Below, in pieces: positions 17,299 through 26,670 of a stretch of 64,000 bases of DNA (position 1 is the first letter of the stretch; each line of letters begins with the position of its first letter). A model generated the notes under the pieces. That model was not told the DNA's origin. It did not search any database and saw only the letters and a list, made by a program, of their open reading frames with translations. Source of the DNA: Armatimonadota bacterium (GTDB lineage: Bacteria; Armatimonadota; Fimbriimonadia; Fimbriimonadales; Fimbriimonadaceae). A program made the position numbers and the translations under genes. Where the stretch lies: contig JBAXHT010000003.1 in assembly GCA_037138755.1 (NCBI GenBank), positions 364,398-428,397 on the forward strand, in the 5' to 3' direction.

Positions 17299-18390
17299 AT
17301 GGCAAGCTCCTTCGGCACCCTTTTCCGCATCACCACGTGGGGCGAGTCTCATGGCGGCGGAGTTGGGGTAGTGATTGATGGCTGTCCGCCGCGCCTCCAG
17401 ATAAGCCTCGAAGCCATCCAGGCAGAACTCGACCGCCGCCGACCCGGGCAAAGCAAGATCACCACTCAGCGCAAGGAGTCGGACACGGTCCGCATCCTGA
17501 GCGGAGTGAACGAAGAGGGCCTCAGCCTCGGTACTCCGATCTCGCTCCTGGTAATGAACGAGGATCAGAGGAGCAACGACTACAACGAGATGAAGGACAA
17601 GTACCGTCCATCTCACGCCGACTTTGCTTACGACCAAAAATACGGAATCCGAGCCTGGCAGGGCGGTGGCCGGTCCTCGGCGCGAGAGACGATTGGACGA
17701 GTCGCCGCTGGGGCAATCGCAAAAATGCTCCTGTCGAAGCTGGGCGTCGAGGTCGTCAGCTATGTCGAGCGGGTCCACGAAATTTCAACGGAGATTGATC
17801 CGCTCAGCGTCGCCCTTGAGGACGTCGAGTCCAACATCGTTCGCTGCCCAGATCTCGCCACGGCGAACCAGATGATCGAACTCATCGAGAAGATTCGCAA
17901 AGAAGGCAATTCGATTGGAGGAACGATTTTCACCGTCGTCAAAGGCGTTCCTGCCGGTTGGGGCGAACCGGTTTTTGACAAGCTTGAGGCCGACCTAGGG
18001 AAAGCCATCCTGAGCTTGCCTGCTTGCAAAGGCATCGAATTCGGCGGCGGGTTTGGGATGACCCACCTCACGGGGCTTGAGGCGAATGACCACTATTACT
18101 CCGTCGCGAACGATAACGAAATTCCGGATGTAGCAACGAGGACGAACCATTCAGGGGGAATCCAAGGCGGAATCAGTAACGGAATGCCCATCCTTATTCG
18201 CTCGGCTTTCAAACCGACCGCGACCGTCCTTCGCGAACAGCCCACGGTGGACAACCAGCACCAGGATACAACTCTCACAGGGCGAGGACGGCATGATCCA
18301 TGCGTTTTGCCTCGCGCTGTCCCCATGGTTGACGCCATGGTTGCTCTTGTATTAGCCGACCATGCTCTCCGGCAGAAGGCGCTCTCTTAA
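17299..18390 (+). CDS. aroC: chorismate synthase
   Basis: AroC eliminates phosphate from EPSP to make chorismate, using reduced FMN, the last shikimate step. The three family signatures are present: [35 protein letters not shown] and a C-terminal [16 protein letters not shown] start it at ATG 17299 ([19 protein letters not shown]), because longer forms run into the divergent PAP2 gene and TAAACT (17286-17291) lies 7 bases before this ATG. 363 residues, normal length. No other aro gene is adjacent. Confidence 0.96.
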   Translation: MASSFGTLFRITTWGESHGGGVGVVIDGCPPRLQISLEAIQAELDRRRPGQSKITTQRKESDTVRILSGVNEEGLSLGTPISLLVMNEDQRSNDYNEMKDKYRPSHADFAYDQKYGIRAWQGGGRSSARETIGRVAAGAIAKMLLSKLGVEVVSYVERVHEISTEIDPLSVALEDVESNIVRCPDLATANQMIELIEKIRKEGNSIGGTIFTVVKGVPAGWGEPVFDKLEADLGKAILSLPACKGIEFGGGFGMTHLTGLEANDHYYSVANDNEIPDVATRTNHSGGIQGGISNGMPILIRSAFKPTATVLREQPTVDNQHQDTTLTGRGRHDPCVLPRAVPMVDAMVALVLADHALRQKALS

Positions 18391-18423
18391 CTCCCCACCC
18401 CAAACTCCAAACTTCCAACTCTC

Positions 18424-18440
18424 TTAACAAACTTCTAACA
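18424..18440 (+). promoter_or_regulatory. possible PHO-box-like repeats upstream of pstB
   Basis: TTAACA (18424-18429) and CTAACA (18435-18440) are spaced by 5 bases. This matches the style of PhoP-binding direct repeats known from Bacillus (TTAACA-like, 11-base period). It precedes a CATAAT -10-like hexamer (18453-18458) and pstB. Confidence 0.3.
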
Positions 18441-18503
18441 CTCTTTTGGTTTCATAATGATGTGGCAACTGTCATCGAACGCAAATCGAGCCTGCGACGC
18501 ACC

Positions 18504-19283
18504 ATGAGCGCCACTACACCCACCCAGACCGCACCGAAGATCGTCGCCGACGGCGTTGATTTTCACTACGGCTCGTTTCATGCGTTGAAGGACATCAATG
18601 TCACGATTCCCGAGAAGAAGGTCACCGCATTCATCGGCCCCTCCGGCTGCGGAAAATCGACGTTTCTTCGGTGCCTGAACCGAATGAATGACCTCATCGA
18701 CGGCACAAAGCTGACAGGAAAGGTCACGATTGACGGTTTTGATATTTACGAAAAGCAGGTCGACCCGGTCGCCCTTCGCAAGCAAGTCGGCATGGTGTTC
18801 CAAAAGCCAAACCCGTTCCCAATGTCGATCTACGACAACATCACGTACGGGCCAAAGCTGTACGGGAAGCGCAGCAAGTCTGAATTGGACGGGATCGTCG
18901 AGACTTGTCTTAAGCAAGCCGCCTTGTGGGACGACGTGAAGGACAAGTTGAAGAAGTCCGCACTTGAACTTTCTGGCGGACAGCAGCAACGACTCTGCAT
19001 TGCCCGAACCCTTGCGGTTGACCCGAAAATCATTCTTATGGACGAGCCCTGTTCGGCTCTCGACCCGATTGCTACTTCTCGCATCGAAGACCTCATCTTT
19101 GAACTCAAAGAGAAGTACACGATCGTGATGGTCACCCACAACATGCAACAGGCCCAGCGCGCGAGCGACTTCACCGCGTTTTTCATGCTCGGCCGCCTGG
19201 TCGAAGTCAACACAACCCAAAACATCTTCTTGTATCCCCAAAAGAAAGAGACCGAAGACTACATCTCCGGTCGCTTTGGTTGA
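18504..19283 (+). CDS. pstB: phosphate ABC transporter ATP-binding protein
   Basis: PstB powers high-affinity phosphate import. The 259-residue product has Walker [11 protein letters not shown]-loop [16 protein letters not shown] (the PNPFP form is a PstB hallmark), signature LSGGQQQR, Walker [14 protein letters not shown] and the His switch VTHNM. Start ATG 18504 gives normal PstB length; GTG 18462 is an alternative but lies only 3 bases after a -10-like hexamer. No pstS, pstC, pstA or phoU flanks it here, which is unusual. Confidence 0.94.
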   Translation: MSATTPTQTAPKIVADGVDFHYGSFHALKDINVTIPEKKVTAFIGPSGCGKSTFLRCLNRMNDLIDGTKLTGKVTIDGFDIYEKQVDPVALRKQVGMVFQKPNPFPMSIYDNITYGPKLYGKRSKSELDGIVETCLKQAALWDDVKDKLKKSALELSGGQQQRLCIARTLAVDPKIILMDEPCSALDPIATSRIEDLIFELKEKYTIVMVTHNMQQAQRASDFTAFFMLGRLVEVNTTQNIFLYPQKKETEDYISGRFG

Positions 19284-19312
19284 TGCAAGCTCGATGCCTG
19301 TACAATGGTTGA

Positions 19313-21784
19313 ATGCGGCGAATGCTTTTCGCAATTCCACTTCTGGTGGCGTGCCTCGGAACTCAAACCGCGCGAGCTGATTATGTCGTTGCACCGGACG
19401 AGGTCGATCCTAAGTCCGTCGTCTCTCCCAACGGTCAATTTCGAGTCAACATCGACCCCGATCACTCCGATGCGAGGACAGGCGCGAGCTACAAATTTTG
19501 GCGAAACGGGGTCCTCGTCTGGGAAAAGCATCTCCCATTCGCCTTGACACTTGCAGAGGTCACCGACAAGGGGGAACTGTGCGGAACGGCGACCACAACT
19601 TCAGCTAAGTCACGCTGGGCAATGTACCATGCGACCATTCTCGACAGACGGGGTCGGGTTAGGCTCCACCACCGCCAGAGTTGGTCAGACGCTAGTTTTC
19701 GTCCCAGACGATTCGGGCAGACACCGAGCATGATTACTACCAGCTCGAAAGCGGATCTGTTCCTAATCGACCTCTACACGACTGAGAGCAAAATCACGGC
19801 CTACAGGATTTCCACGGGCAAACTGGTTTCATCACCATTAGCAAACACGACCACGTTCGGAACTCAACCTCGGATGCGGCGATTCGTGCCCGGAACCAAC
19901 TTGCTTCTTGTCCAAACCGTGACCGAGCAGGACTACTACAACACTCCCGAATTTGCGCTGTATACCCCTAGCGGGAAAAAGCTCTGGTCAACGATATTCA
20001 AGCAAGACTATCTAGTTGCCGACGAGGACTCACCCGAGGCTTACGCTGCTTCCGAGCTGAGAAACGGAGGCGCGATTCTCTCGCTCGCCGATCACGCCTT
20101 CCGGGTCAGGGAGCTGAAGTCCGGGCTGGATCGACGCTTCAATCTTGTCGCCCGCAACGGTTCTTACGCCGTGGAAGAAGGCGACTCCACAAAGCCGATC
20201 AAGCCGTCGCTTCCTGTCGTCCCACAACGGGAAGCGACGAAACTTCCCTCCATCAAGCTCGAATCCCCAGACAAACCCTCAATCTCCCCGATCGGCCTGA
20301 TCACTGAGTTTTGCGTCATTGCGCCCGGCAAGTTTGCACACGTCAATCCAAGAAACAATGCTCTCGTCGTGTTCGACAAGGCGGGCAAAGTTGAGAAAGA
20401 AATTTCGCTGGCAAAAACCAACCAAACAAAGTGGGGGCGGATCGTGTACACCGGAAACGATACGGTTGTGCTGTCGGCTGATAGCGGCCCGAACCAGCGT
20501 GACCGAGACTACTGGAAGATTAAACTGAGCACAGGAAAAACCGAGTTGATTTTCACCTTCCCTAGGTTCTACGAGAACAGCTTGGCCTCGAAGGGCGACG
20601 GCACTTTCGTGATTCTTGGAGACCGAAACATCACCCAAACGTCTTCTGAAGTCGTTTCCGTACGCGACCTGAACGGAAAAGAGCTGGTCAAAATTGGCGA
20701 CGAAATTGGTTACGGCGGCGGGCCATCCGAGTTCCTCGGCATCGAAGGCGTTGCGGTTCTTAAGGACGGAACTATCGCAGTGCTCTCCAACATTGAGGAC
20801 ACGATCCAATTCTTTTCTGCAAAAGGCGGGTACCTCAGAACCTGGGACCTCAAAAGGCTCTGGGGAGTGGAACCATCCTATCCCACAGAAATCCGCGAAG
20901 GACCCGCCGGGGAAATCCTGATCGTTGACACAACCGACACGAACCTCCTTTGGATCATGGACCGGAACGGCAAGGTGATCGCGAAGCCAAAGCCTGACTC
21001 GGTTCCGGCAGAATTTGACGTTGCCGACGTCGCATGGACCTCCGCCGGACTCTTTGTCAGCGACTCCAAAATGATCTACAAAATCACGCCCAAAGGCGAG
21101 GTCATCAACCGGATCGGCGAGCCCGAATCTCCGCAGGCCCTCAATGAAGTGGGTGATGTTGAATTTCTTGCCGACGGAACGATCTTCGCTACAGATGGGC
21201 GTTCAGGCAGAATCCATATCTTCGACAAAGGCGGAAAGTGGCTTGGCTCGCGACCGCCACGTTCGCGCGGCAAGTACGAACCGCATGACGTCTGGGCGGT
21301 GAGTCCGACGGAGTGCGCTTTTTATTCGGACAACACGCGAGTGACGACAATCGACCAGCAACTCCGGACAAGAACCCGGCCAGGAAAGGCCCGAATGTAT
21401 AAGGAACGAGACCGGCGTCCTGACCGCACCTGGTTTCGTTGGAAGTCCCAGAAAAGTTTTAGTCTTGACGGATCGTACGTCGTTGGGGACATCGGAGGCA
21501 GATATTCGAGGGACTTAGCGGTCGTCTGCGGATACTCAGCCGACGGCAAGCCAAAATTCATGTTCTACTTACACCTACCGGAAGGCGAATCCCTTGGACA
21601 ACCAGCGTTTGACGGCTCGCGAGTCTGGGCGAGTTTGGGAAACTACGCATACTGCTTTGACACCAAAGGCAAGGCTCTTTTTAAAGTTCCACTCAGCCGC
21701 GGCGGAGAACTCGCTATTGCAGGTGGGATATTAAACGTGTATTCTGAAGGCAACCAAATCGACCGGTACGTCCTTCCGCCCTGA
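19313..21784 (+). CDS. secreted beta-propeller protein, NHL-like repeats
   Basis: An 823-residue exported protein with a signal peptide (MRRMLFAIPLLVACLGTQTARA). The middle and C-terminal parts contain repeated NHL/propeller-type blades, such as FLGIEGVAVLKDGTIAVLSN, GPAGEILIVDTTDTNLL, VEFLADGTIFATDGRSGRI and IHIFDKGGKWLG. The N-terminal third (20-300) has less regular strands. No catalytic motif is seen; such propellers commonly bind proteins or glycans. TACAAT (19301-19306) lies 6 bases before the ATG, predicting a leaderless message. It follows pstB but shares no evident function with it. Confidence 0.65.
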   Translation: MRRMLFAIPLLVACLGTQTARADYVVAPDEVDPKSVVSPNGQFRVNIDPDHSDARTGASYKFWRNGVLVWEKHLPFALTLAEVTDKGELCGTATTTSAKSRWAMYHATILDRRGRVRLHHRQSWSDASFRPRRFGQTPSMITTSSKADLFLIDLYTTESKITAYRISTGKLVSSPLANTTTFGTQPRMRRFVPGTNLLLVQTVTEQDYYNTPEFALYTPSGKKLWSTIFKQDYLVADEDSPEAYAASELRNGGAILSLADHAFRVRELKSGLDRRFNLVARNGSYAVEEGDSTKPIKPSLPVVPQREATKLPSIKLESPDKPSISPIGLITEFCVIAPGKFAHVNPRNNALVVFDKAGKVEKEISLAKTNQTKWGRIVYTGNDTVVLSADSGPNQRDRDYWKIKLSTGKTELIFTFPRFYENSLASKGDGTFVILGDRNITQTSSEVVSVRDLNGKELVKIGDEIGYGGGPSEFLGIEGVAVLKDGTIAVLSNIEDTIQFFSAKGGYLRTWDLKRLWGVEPSYPTEIREGPAGEILIVDTTDTNLLWIMDRNGKVIAKPKPDSVPAEFDVADVAWTSAGLFVSDSKMIYKITPKGEVINRIGEPESPQALNEVGDVEFLADGTIFATDGRSGRIHIFDKGGKWLGSRPPRSRGKYEPHDVWAVSPTECAFYSDNTRVTTIDQQLRTRTRPGKARMYKERDRRPDRTWFRWKSQKSFSLDGSYVVGDIGGRYSRDLAVVCGYSADGKPKFMFYLHLPEGESLGQPAFDGSRVWASLGNYAYCFDTKGKALFKVPLSRGGELAIAGGILNVYSEGNQIDRYVLPP

Positions 21785-21821
21785 GCTTCGGCGAGCTTGG
21801 GTAGCAAGTACACTGTAGGCG

Positions 21822-22571
21822 ATGCCCAAACGCGAAGCGCCTGAACTCGAACGACTGCATGTGCGCATCGCCCACTCCGGACTCTGCTCCCGCAGGGCAG
21901 CTGAAAAGCTGATTCAGGAGGCTCGGGTGGAAGTCAATGACGAAGTTGTTGTCGAACTCGGCCGCAAAGTCGGCCCCGATGATGTCGTCAAAGTTGACGG
22001 AATCACCATCAAGGAAGCCAAGCTCTACACCCTCCTGTTCCACAAGCCCGCAGGAGTCGTGACGACACTTTTTGACCCTCAAAACCGACCGACCATCAAG
22101 CGATACTTGCCCGATTACGGCGTACAGCTCAAGCCCGTTGGACGCCTCGACAAAGACACCGACGGACTCCTGATCGTCACCAACGACGGCGAACTCGCCC
22201 TCCGAGTCACCCACCCCAGATACGGCCTCGAAAAGGAGTATCAGGTGATCGTCAAGGGGTATCCGCAGGAGAAGGACATCGACAAGCTCCGCAAAGGAAT
22301 CTTCATCGAAGGCGGCAAAACTCAGCCTGCCCACGTTGAATTCGGCTTTGTTGACGACCGCAAGGAAACCACATCGTTCCGAATGACAATCAAAGAAGGT
22401 CGCAAGCGACAGGTTCGCCTGATGTGCGAGGCCATTGGTCACCCGGTGGTCAAACTCACTCGAATCCGCATCGGACCGTTCCTGCTGAAAGGGCTCTCGC
22501 CCGGCGAGTGCCGTCTGATGGGCAAGCAAGATTTGGACAAATTGCGTAAGATGATCGGACTAGATGTTTAA
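21822..22571 (+). CDS. RsuA/RluB-family rRNA pseudouridine synthase
   Basis: A 249-residue pseudouridine synthase. An S4 RNA-binding domain (residues 10-70, LHVRIAHSGLCSRRAAEKLI) precedes the catalytic domain with the active-site Asp in GRLDKDTDGLLIVTNDG. KEGRKRQVRLMCEAIGH is the other family motif. Members modify single uridines in 16S or 23S rRNA; RluB-like is likelier from the S4 and linker lengths, but the target is not decidable. TACACT (21809-21814) lies 7 bases upstream of ATG. The stop overlaps the following MFS gene by 8 bases. Confidence 0.9.
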   Translation: MPKREAPELERLHVRIAHSGLCSRRAAEKLIQEARVEVNDEVVVELGRKVGPDDVVKVDGITIKEAKLYTLLFHKPAGVVTTLFDPQNRPTIKRYLPDYGVQLKPVGRLDKDTDGLLIVTNDGELALRVTHPRYGLEKEYQVIVKGYPQEKDIDKLRKGIFIEGGKTQPAHVEFGFVDDRKETTSFRMTIKEGRKRQVRLMCEAIGHPVVKLTRIRIGPFLLKGLSPGECRLMGKQDLDKLRKMIGLDV

Positions 22572-23913
22572 GGAGCTGTCAAAGCACCAACGTTTCGTCC
22601 TCATCATCGCCTGGCTCGGCTGGGTGTTCGACGTGATGGAGGCGTCCTTCTTCGGCCTCACCAAACAAGCGATGATGAAGGAAATGCTCGGAGCTGCCGA
22701 GTACGCCCGCATCGGCACCGAGTGGGAAGGTCGCATCCATGGTGGGATGATTATTGGGTGGGCCCTCGGTGGCCTCATCTTCGGAATTGTCGCCGACCGC
22801 TGGGGACGCGGGCGGACTCTGTTGCTAACCGTCTTCATCTACTGTGTTTTCACCGGCCTCACTTCCCTTTGCCAGACTCCTTCGCAAGTTCTTGGGGCTC
22901 GCTTTTTGACCGGGCTCGGGATCGGCGGCGAATGGGCCGCCGGAGCCGCGTTGATCGCGGAAACCGTTCCAAACGATTTCCGCGCTCGCGCAGCGGCGTT
23001 TTTGCAGACGGCGGCGGCGTTTGGTTCGATCATCGGAGTCTTTGTCTCCATCGGGGCGGGTTTCGCGAATTGGCGCTGGGTGTATGTCGCGGGGATTCTT
23101 CCGGCGGTTTTGTGTTTTGTCGCACGGTTTCGGTTGGAGTCTGATCACAAAACTCCCCCGAATGGGGGAGTCGGTGAGGCTCCGGGCGAACCGGTGGGGC
23201 TATTGGAATCACCTGAGTCTTCTGCGCTTACGACAGCCCCCACCAGTTCACTAACGTTCACTGACTCCCCCAATTCTGGGGGAGTGCCTCCGTCAAATCC
23301 CCTCCTCCAGCTCCTCACCACCCACCCCTACAATATCCGACTCCTCGCCGCCGTGCTCATCGGGGTCGTCGGAATCGCGGGCGGCGGAATCCTTCCCTTC
23401 TGGCTCCCGAACTTGATCAAAGACGCCCTGCCTGGCGCGAGCGACGCTACCGTCGCCTACTACAAGAACCTCACGATGATCGTGCTTCATCTGGGCACCC
23501 TCGCCGGAGTTCTGATCTTCCCTCCGCTCACCGACCGTTATGGTCGCCGACCTCTGTTCGCAGGATTTTTCATAGCGAGTGGTTTGATGCTTTATTTCAC
23601 GGCGACAAAGGCGGTCTCGTTGCCGTTGCTGTTCATTCTTCCGCCACTGACGAGCTTCTTCGCTCTAGGCGTCACCGCTGGCTTCGGACTCTATTTCCCC
23701 GAGTTGTTTAGTACCAAGTTCCGTGCTACCGGAAGCGGCATCGCCTACAACACCGCCCGGATCCTGATCGCTCCGCTGCAGGCGTGGATCGGCACAAACG
23801 CCAAGACCCAGGGCGTCGGACCGACCATCGGCCTGGTCGCGACGATCTACGTTATCGGACTGATCGGACTGAGCTTTGCGCCCGAAACCAGGGGAAAGAA
23901 GCTAGAGGTCTAG
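22564..23913 (+). CDS. MFS transporter, sugar/acid-symporter type
   Basis: A 449-residue, 12-helix major facilitator. The motif-A loops ADRWGRGRTLLL (after TM2) and DRYGRRPL (after TM8) are clear, as is GIGGEWAAGAALIAE of the sugar/aromatic acid porter branch. FAPETRGKKLE closes the protein. Substrate is not predictable. The long central cytoplasmic loop (about residues 197-241) is encoded by a large inverted repeat and reads as low-complexity sequence. Such a loop tolerates extra residues. It is translationally coupled to the pseudouridine synthase upstream and convergent with the sigma factor gene. Confidence 0.88.
   Translation: MFKELSKHQRFVLIIAWLGWVFDVMEASFFGLTKQAMMKEMLGAAEYARIGTEWEGRIHGGMIIGWALGGLIFGIVADRWGRGRTLLLTVFIYCVFTGLTSLCQTPSQVLGARFLTGLGIGGEWAAGAALIAETVPNDFRARAAAFLQTAAAFGSIIGVFVSIGAGFANWRWVYVAGILPAVLCFVARFRLESDHKTPPNGGVGEAPGEPVGLLESPESSALTTAPTSSLTFTDSPNSGGVPPSNPLLQLLTTHPYNIRLLAAVLIGVVGIAGGGILPFWLPNLIKDALPGASDATVAYYKNLTMIVLHLGTLAGVLIFPPLTDRYGRRPLFAGFFIASGLMLYFTATKAVSLPLLFILPPLTSFFALGVTAGFGLYFPELFSTKFRATGSGIAYNTARILIAPLQAWIGTNAKTQGVGPTIGLVATIYVIGLIGLSFAPETRGKKLEV
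23152..23285. repeat. large nested inverted repeat inside MFS gene
   Basis: Both ends are hairpins: ACTCCCCC-GAAT-GGGGGAGT (23152-23171) and ACTCCCCC-AATTCT-GGGGGAGT (23264-23285). Further in, GAACCGGTGGGGCT pairs with AGCCCCCACCAGTTC. The first 50 bases align with the reverse complement of the last 50, so the whole 134-base segment is a palindromic, MITE- or REP-doublet-like element. It adds about 45 codons in frame. Confidence 0.8.
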
Positions 23914-25076
23914 TCACCCAGTTCTTCCAATCGCCGCTCTAGCCCACGTTTCACCGGAGCTGACATCGCGTTGGCCATTGCCCGCCGATACCACTCTCTA
24001 GCTTCCGTCTTGCGACCCAACTTTGTGAGAAAGAACGCCATGGCGGAAGCGTAGTGGGCGGGACGAGCGATCTTGATCTCGTCGGGCAAAGACCGCAACC
24101 CTTCTAACCCACGCTCAGCACCCTCGTGCTCTCCTACAGAGATGACAAAGGCGATCTGGTTCAACGGAGTCGGATAGAACTTCGCCAGCATCGAATGCCA
24201 CTCCAAGACCTCCCCGGTCCCTGCACCCCTAACGATCGCCGCCGCTAGCCCTGCCTCAAGATGAAAGCGGGAGAGCAGTTTTGTCGACTGAGCCAAGGCA
24301 AGATAGTCGAAGCCCCGCCGAGTGTGAGCCTGGTTGATCTGCGCTGGATCCTGCTCTTCCCAAAAGATCATCTCTCCCTCTTGGCTCACCCGTGCAGGCA
24401 TTCGAGCGCAGTGAAAGTGCATCAATGCCAGGAGCGCCTCCAGTTCGGCACACTGATTCGAGAGCAAACTCCTCAACTCTTCGCCAAGTCGCAGGGCCGA
24501 ATACGCAAGCTCGGGCCGAACGTATTCATCGCCTCGACCAGCTTCGTACCCTTCGGTGAACATCAAGTAGAGCACGGTCAGGATAGAGGGCAAATGCTCC
24601 TCAGGATTACGGAGGGTAAGGTCCTCTACCGAGAGCTTTTCTTTGCTGCGGGTGATTCGGCGTTGAACAGCCTCTTCGGATTCCAACAAGAGCCGAGCGA
24701 TATCGGCGGATGTCAGTCCAGCAAGGGTTCGCAGAGCAAGGCAGACCTGTTCGCGGATCGTCAGCTTTGGACTGCAAACCATGACGTAGAGGCCAATTTC
24801 GCTCGCTTCTACCCTGGAGGCGATAATGTTGTCCTCGTCCATGACAGCGTCCCTGCCAGTTTGCCGTAGCGTATCGATCAATCGTCGTTCGGCGACTTTC
24901 ATCAGCCAGCCGCTTTGGTTATTCGGAGTACCATGATGCGGCCAAGAGCCGAGCGCAGTTACGAACGACTCCTGGACTGCATCTAGAATCGCTTCGACGT
25001 GCTCTGAGCCGAATTTCTTGGTGAGTCGAGCGACCATCGGTCGCCTGAATTCCGTGAAATTCGGCTCCGATTGCAA
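23910..25076 (-). CDS. ECF42-type RNA polymerase sigma factor
   Basis: A 388-residue extracytoplasmic-function sigma factor with a long C-terminal extension. Region 2 is at the N-terminus (VEAILDAVQESFVTALGSWPHHG) and region 4 includes LTIREQVCLALRTLAGLTSADIARLLL. The ~200-residue C-terminal part, with RRGFDYLALAQ and TPR-like helices, is the DUF6596 module of ECF42 sigma factors. Start TTG 25076 follows GGAG by 7 bases and the YCII gene by one base. No anti-sigma factor is nearby. ECF42 members are known to co-occur with DGPF/YCII proteins, as here. Confidence 0.88.
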   Translation of the reverse strand: MQSEPNFTEFRRPMVARLTKKFGSEHVEAILDAVQESFVTALGSWPHHGTPNNQSGWLMKVAERRLIDTLRQTGRDAVMDEDNIIASRVEASEIGLYVMVCSPKLTIREQVCLALRTLAGLTSADIARLLLESEEAVQRRITRSKEKLSVEDLTLRNPEEHLPSILTVLYLMFTEGYEAGRGDEYVRPELAYSALRLGEELRSLLSNQCAELEALLALMHFHCARMPARVSQEGEMIFWEEQDPAQINQAHTRRGFDYLALAQSTKLLSRFHLEAGLAAAIVRGAGTGEVLEWHSMLAKFYPTPLNQIAFVISVGEHEGAERGLEGLRSLPDEIKIARPAHYASAMAFFLTKLGRKTEAREWYRRAMANAMSAPVKRGLERRLEELGD

Positions 25077-25077
25077 C

Positions 25078-25428
25078 TCAGTACTCCATCTGCTCGCGGA
25101 CTTCAACTTTGCTCCCGTGTAAGAGCGCTGGGCAGTCCTTTGCAATTGACACCGCTTCTTCAATGGATTCGGCTTTGAAGTAGTAGAAACCGCTGACAAG
25201 TTCCTGGGCAAGAACGTTGGGTCCTTCGGTGACCTCTAATGAAAAGGGCTGGATGGTTGCCCCGATTAGGCTGAGACCCTCTCCTGCGATCATCCTGCCC
25301 TCATCGATCAGCCTCTGGGTAAACGCCATGTACTTGGCAAGTGACTCCTGCATTTGCTCGGGCGGCAACGACTCCCACGCCTTTTCCTTTTCTGCGCTGC
25401 CGAAGATGGTGAGTAGGTAGTTTTTCAT
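25078..25428 (-). CDS. YCII/DGPF-domain protein
   Basis: A 116-residue YCII-related protein (MKNYLLTIFGSAEKEKAWESL..., then FYYFKAESIEEAVSIAKDCPALLHG and EVREQMEY). The ATG at 25428 has an AAAGGAA ribosome site; longer forms lack support. The family has a ferredoxin-like fold and often sits beside ECF42 sigma factors, where it may be a target or regulatory partner. The role is not established. It is upstream of and co-transcribed with the sigma factor gene. Confidence 0.85.
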   Translation of the reverse strand: MKNYLLTIFGSAEKEKAWESLPPEQMQESLAKYMAFTQRLIDEGRMIAGEGLSLIGATIQPFSLEVTEGPNVLAQELVSGFYYFKAESIEEAVSIAKDCPALLHGSKVEVREQMEY

Positions 25429-25511
25429 TTCCTTTTTTCCTTTTTGGGTGGCTGAGCTGACTTTTGCTCGCCTCATGATTGAAGTCGAAGCAGACCGGCA
25501 AAAACCGACAA

Positions 25512-26030
25512 TCAATTTTTACTTTTTTGAAGATTGTTCCGTTGCGGTCCGGGCGAGATTCGATTCACCATGAATACTTGTGGACCAGGGGCCGGCGAAT
25601 CTTCCATCCCGACGATCATCACGCCCTTGGAATCGCTCCGAATGCGGTCAATTTCGCGCCCGTCCGGGTCGAGCCGTATCACCTCGACTTGTCGCGAACT
25701 TTTAGTGAAATAGGTGGGAATGTAACCGTAATAAAACATTTGCGAAATCGAGCCGCGCTCAAAACGGCCAATGCCGTCCTTCACCCTAATCACGCATTCC
25801 ACCTCTGGGAGCCATGATGCCGATCCGAATCCCTCGATCACAAACTTTGCGGGAAGATCACCATGCAATTTGACCACCAGCTTCGCTTGGTCTCCCAATA
25901 GGTATGGTCCGACAATCAAAAACCCGACGTACAGAGTGAAGGCCGCGCCGGCCAAGTAACGTAATATCCGGCGCGCCGGACTCGCTTTTTTGGTCGCAAC
26001 GCGGACCTCCATATCCCGATTATGAGCCAT
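25512..26030 (-). CDS. membrane-anchored protein of unknown function
   Basis: A 172-residue protein with one N-terminal membrane segment (ILRYLAGAAFTLYVGFLIVGPYLL) after a basic cytoplasmic stretch. A mostly beta extracytoplasmic domain follows, with repeated acidic strands (EVECVIRVKDGIGRFERG; VEVIRLDPDGREIDRIRSD) and a basic C-terminus. I recognise no family. Start is uncertain: ATG 26030 is used, ATG 26102 would add 24 low-quality residues and overlap the divergent gene. Confidence 0.6.
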   Translation of the reverse strand: MAHNRDMEVRVATKKASPARRILRYLAGAAFTLYVGFLIVGPYLLGDQAKLVVKLHGDLPAKFVIEGFGSASWLPEVECVIRVKDGIGRFERGSISQMFYYGYIPTYFTKSSRQVEVIRLDPDGREIDRIRSDSKGVMIVGMEDSPAPGPQVFMVNRISPGPQRNNLQKSKN

Positions 26031-26092
26031 GGCCGCCGGGACGGTTTGGTTACCTCCCGATTCGGGTGAACGACTTGATGTAACATGCGCAA

Positions 26093-26647
26093 GTGTTGAC
26101 ATCGGCTACAGTCCTGGCTTACGGCATGCTCGGAGCCCAAGGAGCCCCAAAAAGAGCCAGTTTCCCGACGACCCGCACCCTGAACGCCCGCTCTTTGACG
26201 CAAGCGACCAAACTACTTAACGTCAGCTCTGACGACCGGATTGAACCCAAAGGGATGACATGGGTGACCCTTGGGGATCGGCTTGAGCGAGATTGCCTCT
26301 CTGGAACCGATGGTATCACGGAAGTGATCGCCAAGCTCCGAGCCTCCAACAGCGATTTCCGCAAGCAGTTCTTCATCTTCTACATGACTCTGACTGCAGT
26401 GGTGAAAGATCAGGACCGGGAGTGGTTTGTAAACAAGTTCGGGGGTCTTCCCTCGGTCTTGCCTTTTTCTGGTGAGCCGCTCTCGGATCGAGGTTACTTC
26501 CCGCTAAAGTACAACTGGCCCTGGGAGTATGAGCCTCGCAGTAAGTTCAACTTCCGAGCCAGTTTTTATCAAGTTGGTCGAGCGGCGAGAGTAGATTCTT
26601 TTTGGCAACAAGCCAAGGCGGACAACATCTACCCTCGGCTCAGGTGA
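26093..26647 (+). CDS. secreted protein of unknown function
   Basis: A 184-residue product starting at GTG 26093. TAACAT (26081-26086) lies 6 bases upstream, the same leaderless spacing seen for other genes here. Residues 1-20 look like a signal peptide (LTSATVLAYGMLGAQGAPK). The body has a helical part (DGITEVIAKLRASNSDFRKQ) and an aromatic-rich end (YFPLKYNWPWEYEPRSKFNF). No recognised domain or catalytic motif. Convergent with the small membrane protein downstream. Confidence 0.6.
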   Translation: MLTSATVLAYGMLGAQGAPKRASFPTTRTLNARSLTQATKLLNVSSDDRIEPKGMTWVTLGDRLERDCLSGTDGITEVIAKLRASNSDFRKQFFIFYMTLTAVVKDQDREWFVNKFGGLPSVLPFSGEPLSDRGYFPLKYNWPWEYEPRSKFNFRASFYQVGRAARVDSFWQQAKADNIYPRLR

Positions 26648-26670
26648 AGGCAGTGCGGAACTCCGCGGGA

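Noticed and set aside
18435..19394. 319-residue minus-strand ORF over pstB
   Set aside because: It lies opposite a full set of ABC motifs, and its composition is what an antisense frame of GC-rich coding DNA gives.
25077..25211. N-terminal extension of the ECF42 sigma factor
   Set aside because: It would overlap the YCII gene in another frame; TTG 25076 has a ribosome site and matches the ECF42 start region.
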